Source: CAXTEJ01 sp964243295 (GTDB taxonomy: Bacteria > Actinomycetota > Actinomycetes > Actinomycetales > Angustibacteraceae). Taken from it: 64,000 nucleotides of DNA. Shown here piece by piece: positions 58,497 to 64,000 of this stretch; the first letter of the stretch is position 1; every line of letters begins with the position of its first letter. Made by a program: the position numbers and the translations under genes. The stretch covers positions 1-64,000 of the forward strand of contig CAXTEJ010000015.1 in the NCBI GenBank assembly GCA_964243295.1, in the 5' to 3' direction. Under the pieces are notes generated by a model. It saw only the letters and a program-made list of their open reading frames with translations, was not told the origin of the DNA and searched no databases.

Positions 58497-60971
58497 TCAG
58501 TCCGGCTGGCGCACCAGCAGCGCCACCGGCAGGTCGGGCAGCACCTCGGCGAGGGGCAGGCTCCCGCCGGCGTGCTCCGCGCCGGTCAGCACGTCGTGCC
58601 AGCGCCCCTCGGGCAGCGACACCGTGTGCTCGCGCCACCCGCCGTAGCGCTGCAGCGACACCGACAGCCGCGTGAGCACCGCCACCACCTGCACGCCGTG
58701 CTCGTCACCGCGGCCCACGGCGAGGGCGTTGCCCGTCGTCGTGGCGACCGGCACGTACGTCGAGCCCTCGCCGACGAACCACGCGGGGTTCTCACGCCGA
58801 AGCCGCAGCGCCCGTGAGACGGCCAGCAGCTTCTCGTCGGACAGGTCGCGCGGCCGGTCGCCGGCGTCCAGCCGCTCGAGCCGGCGACGACGGTCGGCGT
58901 AGTCGACCGGACGACGGTTGTCGGGGTCGACGAGCGAGAGGTCGACCAGCTCGGTGCCCTGGTAGACGTCGGGCACGCCCGGCAGCATCAGCTGCAGCAG
59001 CTTCTGGCCCAGCACGCCCACCCGCACGGCCTTCTCGTTCTGCGCCGTCCAGCCGTCGAGCGCGGCCACGAGCTGGTCGTCGCCGACCACGCCGTCGACG
59101 AAGTGGTGGACGGCCGCCTCATAGGCCTCGTCCGGCGAGGTCCACGTCGTGCGGGTCTTCGCCTCGCGGATCGCCTTCTCCACGTAGGGGTGCAACCGCT
59201 CGGCCTCGATCGGCCACGTGCCGACCAGGGTCTGCCAGATGAGGTACTCGGTCATCGGGTCGAGCAGCGAGTCACGGTGGGGCGTCGCGAGCTCACGCCA
59301 CTCGTGCAGCGCCGTGGCCCACTCACCGGGCACCTCGGACAGCACGGCGAGCCGCGCCCGCACGTCCTCGGACCGCTTGGTGTCGTGGGTCGACAGCGCC
59401 GTCATGGACGTCGGCCACTCGGCGTGCAGCCGGCCGGCGAAGTCGTGCAGCTCCTCGCTGGCGATGCCGAAGCGGCCGGGATCGCCGCCGACCTCGTTGA
59501 GCGAGGACAGCCGGAACCACCGGTAGAACGCGGTGTCCTCGATGCCCTTGGCCATGACCGGGCCGCAGGTCTGCTGGAACCGCACCATGAACTCCGCCCG
59601 GCGCGGCTCGCGGGCCATGCCGGCGGTGCCGACCTCGCGCCCCAGGGCGAGGTCGCGCACCAGGTCCAGGGTGTCGTGCTGGTGCTCGGGCACGTGATGG
59701 CGCGCGGTGTCGACGGCCGCCTCGATGACGCGCTGCGAGCTGCCCGGGGCGTGCTCGCCGGGGACGACGTACGCGCGGTAGCGGTCCATCGCCACCAGCA
59801 GCTCGGTGACGGCGGCGTCGAGGGCGCGACGGGTGTGGTCGCGCAGCCGGACGTCGTCGTGGCAGATGCCGGCGAGCAGGTCGACGAGTCGGTGCACCTC
59901 GGCGTACTGGCCCTGCGCGACGACCTCGCGCTTGGCACGGTCGATGACCGCCTCGATGTCGGCGCCCTGGCCGGTGAGCTCGCTCAGCAGGCCGCTGAGC
60001 GGCGAGGCGCCGGACTGGTCGACGAAGACGCCGCCGACGCGCAGCAGGGTGTCGTAGCCGGTGGTGCCGGCGCAGCGCCAGTCGTCGGGAAGGGTCTCGC
60101 TGCCCTCGAGGATCTTCTCCACGACGACCCATGAGCCGGCGGTGGCGTCGGCGAGCCGGGCGAGGTAGCCGCGCGGGTCGGCCAGGCCGTCCGGGTGGTC
60201 GATGCGCAGCCCGTCGAGCGACCCGTCCGCCACCAGGTCGAGCAGCAGCCGGTGGGTGGCCTCGAAGACCTCGGGGTCCTCGACACGCACGGCGGCGAGG
60301 GTGTCGACGTCGAAGAACCGCCGGTAGTTGAGCTCTTCGTCGGCCACGCGCCAGTGCGCCAGGCGGTACCACTGCCGGTCGACCAGCTCGGCCATCGGCA
60401 GCGACTCGGTGCCCGGGCGCACCGGGAACTCGTGGTCGTAGTAGCGCAGCACCAGCTCGTCGCCGCCGGGCCCGCCGCCCTCGGCGAGGCTCAGCTCGGA
60501 GTCGGCGAGAGCCTGCCCGATGCGGCCGCCGAGCACCGGCATGAGCAGCGCCCGGTCGGCGACCGACCAGTCGACGTCGAACCACGACGCGAACGGCGAC
60601 TGCGGGCCGTCGCGAAGCACCGACCACAGCTGGGCGTTGAGCCTCGCGGGCGTCGGCACCGCCATGTGGTTGGGCACGACGTCGACCACGGCGCCGAGAC
60701 CGTTGTCGTGCAGGGCCGTCACCAGAGCCCGGAACAGCTTCTCGCCGCCGGCCTCCGCGCTGAGGCGCGAGTGGTCGACGACGTCATAGCCGTGCGCCGA
60801 GCCGGGCGCCGCCTGCAGGATCGGCGACAGGTAGGCGTGGCCGACGCCGAGGCGGGCGAGATAGTCGGCCACCTCGGCGGCGTGCCCGAACCCGAACTCC
60901 TCCCGGATCTGCAGCCGGTAGGTCGACACCGGGACCGGACGTCCCGGTGCCGGCCTGCTGGGCGGCCTCAT
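58497..60971 (-). CDS. treY: Malto-oligosyltrehalose synthase
   Basis: It converts the reducing end of maltodextrins to a trehalose linkage. The 824-aa GH13 enzyme begins PVSTYRLQIREEFGFGHAAE and has GVGHAYLSPILQAAPGSAHGYDVVD, the nucleophile in LRIDHPDGLADP, acid in VVEKILEGSETLP, and third acid in THDTKRSEDVRARLAVL, all typical of TreY. ATG 60971 overlaps the glgX/treX stop by 4 nt (ATGA), so the two are translationally coupled. Confidence 0.96.
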   Translation of the reverse strand: MRPPSRPAPGRPVPVSTYRLQIREEFGFGHAAEVADYLARLGVGHAYLSPILQAAPGSAHGYDVVDHSRLSAEAGGEKLFRALVTALHDNGLGAVVDVVPNHMAVPTPARLNAQLWSVLRDGPQSPFASWFDVDWSVADRALLMPVLGGRIGQALADSELSLAEGGGPGGDELVLRYYDHEFPVRPGTESLPMAELVDRQWYRLAHWRVADEELNYRRFFDVDTLAAVRVEDPEVFEATHRLLLDLVADGSLDGLRIDHPDGLADPRGYLARLADATAGSWVVVEKILEGSETLPDDWRCAGTTGYDTLLRVGGVFVDQSGASPLSGLLSELTGQGADIEAVIDRAKREVVAQGQYAEVHRLVDLLAGICHDDVRLRDHTRRALDAAVTELLVAMDRYRAYVVPGEHAPGSSQRVIEAAVDTARHHVPEHQHDTLDLVRDLALGREVGTAGMAREPRRAEFMVRFQQTCGPVMAKGIEDTAFYRWFRLSSLNEVGGDPGRFGIASEELHDFAGRLHAEWPTSMTALSTHDTKRSEDVRARLAVLSEVPGEWATALHEWRELATPHRDSLLDPMTEYLIWQTLVGTWPIEAERLHPYVEKAIREAKTRTTWTSPDEAYEAAVHHFVDGVVGDDQLVAALDGWTAQNEKAVRVGVLGQKLLQLMLPGVPDVYQGTELVDLSLVDPDNRRPVDYADRRRRLERLDAGDRPRDLSDEKLLAVSRALRLRRENPAWFVGEGSTYVPVATTTGNALAVGRGDEHGVQVVAVLTRLSVSLQRYGGWREHTVSLPEGRWHDVLTGAEHAGGSLPLAEVLPDLPVALLVRQPD

Positions 60972-63109
60972 TCGGCCGCGGTCTGCGGGCAGTGCAGGAC
61001 GACGACGCTGCGGGGGGCAGCCTTCAGCGCGCTGCCGGGCTGGAGGGCGACGCGCTCGTCACCCTCGGGCTCGGCGGTGTCGAAGCACATCTGCCACTCG
61101 GCGCCGTACTCGGCGCTGGGCAGGGTGAAGGCGAGCGGCTCGTGGTGGCCGTTGAAGACGACGAGGAACGAGTCGTCGACCGTGCGCTGACCGCGGGGGT
61201 CGGGCTCGGGGATGGCGTCGCCGTTGTAGAAGACCATGAGCGAGCGGGCGTAGCCGTTCGACCAGTCCTCGGCCGACATGTGCTGGCCGTTGGGCGTGAA
61301 CCAGGCGATGTCGCCCAGCGCGCTCTCGCCGCCGTGGTCGGACGTGCCGGCGAAGAAGCGCCGGCGGCGGAACACGGGGTGCTCCTTGCGCAGGGCGACG
61401 ACGCGCTGGGCGAAGTGCACGAGGCCCCGCTGCTGCTCGCTGAGGTCCCAGTCGATCCAGGCGATCTCGTTGTCCTGGCAGTAGACGTTGTTGTTGCCGG
61501 ACTGGGTGCGGCCGAGCTCGTCGCCGTGGGCGATCATCGGCACGCCCTGGGAGAGCAGCAGCGTCGCCAGGACGTTGCGTTGCTGACGCAGCCGCAGCTC
61601 CTCGATCTCGGGGTCGTCACTCGGGCCCTCCACGCCGCAGTTCCAGGAGCGGTTGTGGCTCTCGCCGTCCGCGCCGCCCTCGCCGTTGGCGTCGTTGTGC
61701 TTGTCGTTGTAGGACACCAGGTCGCGCAGCGTGAAGCCGTCGTGGGCGACGACGAAGTTGATCGAGGCGATGGGCTTGCGGCCCGAGTGCTCGTACAGGT
61801 CGCTCGAACCGGTGATGCGGGAGGCGAACTCAGCGAGCGTCGCGGCCTCGCCGCGCCAGAAGTCACGGACGGTGTCGCGGTACTTGCCGTTCCACTCGGT
61901 CCACAGCGGCGGGAAGTTGCCGACCTGGTAGCCGCCGTCGCCGACGTCCCAGGGCTCGGCGATCAGCTTGACCTGGGAGACGATCGGGTCCTGCTGCACC
62001 AGGTCGAAGAAGGCCGACAGCCGGTCGACCTCGTGGAACTGGCGGGCCAGCGAGGACGCGAGGTCGAAGCGGAAGCCGTCGACGTGCATCTCGGTCACCC
62101 AGTAGCGCAGCGAGTCCATGATCAGCTGCAGCACGTGCGGGTGGCGCATCAGCAGGCTGTTGCCCGTGCCCGTGGTGTCGAAGTAGTGCGCGTTGTCGTC
62201 GTCGACCAGCCGGTAGTAGGCCGCGTTGTCGATGCCGCGGAAGGCGATGGTGGGGCCCTGGTGGTTGCCCTCGGCCGTGTGGTTGTAGACCACGTCCAGG
62301 ATGACCTCGATGTTGGCCTCGTGCAGCGCCTTGACCATGCCCTTGAACTCGGCGACCTGCTGGCCGCGCGTGCCGTAGGCGGCGTAGCCGTTGTGGGGCG
62401 CGAGGAACCCGATGGTGTTGTAGCCCCAGTAGTTCGACAGTCCCTTGGACAGCAGGTGGGGGTCCTGGACGAACTGGTGCACGGGCATGAGCTCGAGTGC
62501 GGTGACGCCCAGGTCGATGAGGTGCTGGATCATCGCGGGGTGCGCGATGCCGGCGTACGTGCCACGGATCTCGTCAGGGATGTCGGGGTGCTGCTCAGTC
62601 AGGCCCTTCACGTGGGCCTCGTAGATCACCGAGTCGTGGTACTCGTGCCGGGGCGCGCGGTCCTGGCCCCAGTCGAAGAACGGGTTGATGACGACGGACA
62701 GCATCGTGTGGCCGAGGCTGTCGTCGGTGTTGAGCTTCGGGATGCCGTTCTTGGGCACCTTCTCGTCGAACCGGTAGGAGAACAGCGACTCGTCGCCGTC
62801 GATCTGCCCGTCGATGGCCTTGGCGTAGGGGTCGAGCAGCAGCTTCGCGGGGTTGCAGCGGCGGCCGTTCTCGGGGTCCCAGGGGCCGTGGACGCGGAAC
62901 CCGTAGCGCTGGCCGGGCTGCATGCCGGGCACGAAGGCGTGCCAGACGAAGCCGTCGACCTCGGGCAGGTCGACACGGGTCTCCTTGCCGTCGTCGTCGA
63001 TCAAGCACAGCTCGACGCGCTCGGCGACCTCCGAGAAGAGCGCGAAGTTGACGCCGGTGCCGTCGTACGTGGCACCGAGGGGGTAGGGCTTGCCTGGCCA
63101 GATCTGCAT
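60968..63109 (-). CDS. glgX: Glycogen debranching enzyme (GlgX/TreX isoamylase type)
   Basis: The 713-aa GH13 isoamylase cleaves alpha-1,6 branches of glycogen and supplies linear chains to TreY, hence treX in this setting. It has an N-terminal CBM48 (YPLGATYDGTGVNFALFSEV), nucleophile in VDGFRFDLASSLAR, acid in KLIAEPWDVGDGGYQVG and third acid in VAHDGFTLRDLVSYNDKHN. ATG 63109 is chosen because the CBM48 starts there and GAGAGAG lies upstream; in-frame residues further upstream are low-complexity. Confidence 0.96.
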   Translation of the reverse strand: MQIWPGKPYPLGATYDGTGVNFALFSEVAERVELCLIDDDGKETRVDLPEVDGFVWHAFVPGMQPGQRYGFRVHGPWDPENGRRCNPAKLLLDPYAKAIDGQIDGDESLFSYRFDEKVPKNGIPKLNTDDSLGHTMLSVVINPFFDWGQDRAPRHEYHDSVIYEAHVKGLTEQHPDIPDEIRGTYAGIAHPAMIQHLIDLGVTALELMPVHQFVQDPHLLSKGLSNYWGYNTIGFLAPHNGYAAYGTRGQQVAEFKGMVKALHEANIEVILDVVYNHTAEGNHQGPTIAFRGIDNAAYYRLVDDDNAHYFDTTGTGNSLLMRHPHVLQLIMDSLRYWVTEMHVDGFRFDLASSLARQFHEVDRLSAFFDLVQQDPIVSQVKLIAEPWDVGDGGYQVGNFPPLWTEWNGKYRDTVRDFWRGEAATLAEFASRITGSSDLYEHSGRKPIASINFVVAHDGFTLRDLVSYNDKHNDANGEGGADGESHNRSWNCGVEGPSDDPEIEELRLRQQRNVLATLLLSQGVPMIAHGDELGRTQSGNNNVYCQDNEIAWIDWDLSEQQRGLVHFAQRVVALRKEHPVFRRRRFFAGTSDHGGESALGDIAWFTPNGQHMSAEDWSNGYARSLMVFYNGDAIPEPDPRGQRTVDDSFLVVFNGHHEPLAFTLPSAEYGAEWQMCFDTAEPEGDERVALQPGSALKAAPRSVVVLHCPQTAAE

Positions 63110-63160
63110 GAGGCTCTCTCGTTCGTCAGGAGCGACCTCGTCGTCGCGGCAGGGCTGCCT

Positions 63161-63174
63161 CCGCTCCGGAGCGG
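63161..63174. promoter_or_regulatory. 14-bp palindrome in the glgX-treY leader
   Basis: CCGCTCCGGAGCGG is a perfect palindrome 51 nt upstream of the glgX start. On the minus strand CACAAT (63185-63190) just upstream could be a -10 element, putting the palindrome at the 5' end of the transcript. It is a candidate operator; the regulator is unknown. Confidence 0.4.
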
Positions 63175-63272
63175 GGCCGACTCGATTGTGGCGGATGCCG
63201 GCGGAGGTTGCCCACCGGCTCGGTCCCCGCGGCCACTGCCGTGTCGGGTGCCCGGTCGAGCGCCGCTGCCCG

Positions 63273-63278
63273 TACCGT
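63273..63278 (+). promoter_or_regulatory. Leaderless -10 element of the YihY gene
   Basis: TACCGT lies 6 nt before GTG 63285. Confidence 0.5.
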
Positions 63279-63284
63279 GGGCGG

Positions 63285-64000
63285 GTGAGTGCCGGGACCG
63301 CAGACCGCACCGGGGGAGCGTCCCGGGCCTCGCCGCCCCGCCGTGAGGCGCTCGGCCGGCTGGCGTGGGGGCGTCGGATCGTGGCGGCGCTGTGGGCGCT
63401 GACCAAGGAGACGGTCGGGGTCTGTCTGCGCTACCGGGTCACGGGGCTGGCGTCAGAAGCCGGGTTCTTCGCGCTGCTGTCGCTGCCGCCGCTGATCCTC
63501 GGGCTGGTCGGCGGCATCGGCTACGTCGGGGACGCCATCGGCGCTGACGCGGTCGACCAGGTGCGCGAGCAGGTGGCCGTGTTCGCCACCCAGGTCTTCG
63601 CCTCGCAGCCCATCGTCGACACGGTCAACAAGAGCATCAGCGACGTGCTGGGGCGCGGGCGCCTCGACATCATCTCGCTGGCGTTCGCGCTGTCGCTGTG
63701 GTCGGGATCGCGGGTGCTCAACGTCTTCATCGACACCATCTCGATCATGTACGGCCAGGGCGGGCTCCGCGGCATCATCCGCACCCGCGCGCTGTCGTTC
63801 AGCCTGTACGTCGGCAGCGTGCTGGTCGGTGCGGTCGTGCTGCCGCTCGTGCTGCTGGGGCCCTCGCTGCTCGAGGACCTGCTCCCCGAGCCCTGGCACT
63901 TCGTCCTCAACCTCTACTGGCCGGTCGTCTCGCTGCTGACGCTCGCGAGCCTCGCGACCCTCTACCACGTCGCCACGCCGCGCCGGTCGCGCTGGGTGCA
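63285..64000 (+). CDS. YihY/BrkB family membrane protein (3' truncated)
   Basis: The reading frame runs open from GTG 63285 to the right edge (about 238 residues visible). After a basic, Ala-rich N-terminus, TGLASEAGFFALLSLPPLILG gives the first helix with the YihY/virulence-factor-BrkB pattern, followed by FALSLWSGSRVLNVFIDTISIMYG and at least three further helices. The family has unclear function; early reports of RNase BN identity were not upheld. GTG 63285 lies 6 nt after a TACCGT -10, suggesting a leaderless start. Confidence 0.85.
   Translation, partial: MSAGTADRTGGASRASPPRREALGRLAWGRRIVAALWALTKETVGVCLRYRVTGLASEAGFFALLSLPPLILGLVGGIGYVGDAIGADAVDQVREQVAVFATQVFASQPIVDTVNKSISDVLGRGRLDIISLAFALSLWSGSRVLNVFIDTISIMYGQGGLRGIIRTRALSFSLYVGSVLVGAVVLPLVLLGPSLLEDLLPEPWHFVLNLYWPVVSLLTLASLATLYHVATPRRSRWV

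Noticed and set aside
1..64000. tRNA, rRNA, insertion sequence or prophage
   Set aside because: No cloverleaf or rRNA segment, transposase, integrase or terminal inverted repeat was recognised on either strand.

Overview
The window is chromosomal DNA from a very GC-rich member of the Actinomycetota. Evidence includes strong G/C third-position bias, many GTG starts, frequent 4-bp stop/start overlaps, an IdeR/DtxR iron box, a coproporphyrin-type haem cluster (hemE, hemG/cgoX, hemQ), a DUF3000 gene, and many candidate leaderless promoters (a -10 hexamer 6-7 nt before the start codon). The genus cannot be named from sequence alone. I see no rRNA, tRNA, insertion sequence, prophage or CRISPR array.

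Layout. 1-2527: membrane PAS-GGDEF-EAL c-di-GMP protein, cut at the left edge. 2589-6327: ilvBNC behind a leader-peptide attenuator. 6495-10331: secreted subtilisin-like protease. 10692-12977: leuB and ilvE. 13015-15177: double glycosyltransferase. 15182-21882: six-gene gamma-glutamyl amine or polyamine catabolism operon (permease, GntR regulator, glutamine-synthetase-like ligase, aldehyde dehydrogenase, SDR, C26 hydrolase) with a perfect operator-like palindrome at its promoter. 21941-23676: cimA behind a second attenuator. 23663-28992: divergent cluster around an iron box (flippase-like/GT2 fusion; epimerase, GT-C-like protein, 62-aa lipoprotein, FTR1 iron permease). 28904-31556: RNase D, LuxR-type regulator, DUF3000. 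31668-37558: EamA exporter, hemE, DUF4349 lipoprotein, hemG, hemQ, msrB. 37714-46564: LigD-type polymerase, small membrane proteins including a His-rich paralogue, acyltransferase, GH9 glucanase under a CelR/CebR-like operator, SRPBCC protein, ATP-dependent DNA ligase. 46620-50288: YgiB/YjfM-YjfC-YjfL-like trio, DoxX-like protein, hydrolase. 50318-55716: SNF2 helicase, AGE-family isomerase, RibD-type reductase, ZapE. 55713-63109: treZ, ppk2, treY and glgX/treX. 63285-end: YihY/BrkB protein, cut at the right edge.

How the genes work together. Branched-chain amino acid synthesis (ilvBNC, leuB, ilvE, cimA) dominates the first third, and two of its units carry translation-sensing attenuators. CimA makes citramalate, a threonine-independent route into isoleucine. 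The gamma-glutamyl operon would import an amine, cap it with glutamate, oxidise it and release the product. The iron box implies that an envelope-glycan module and an iron permease respond together to iron. TreX/TreY/TreZ convert glycogen to trehalose.

The most interesting candidates are the iron-box envelope-glycan/FTR1 module, the cimA attenuator, the YjfM/YjfC/YjfL-like cluster, and the tandem small-membrane-protein pair in which one copy has a His-rich (EHDHH)5 tail.
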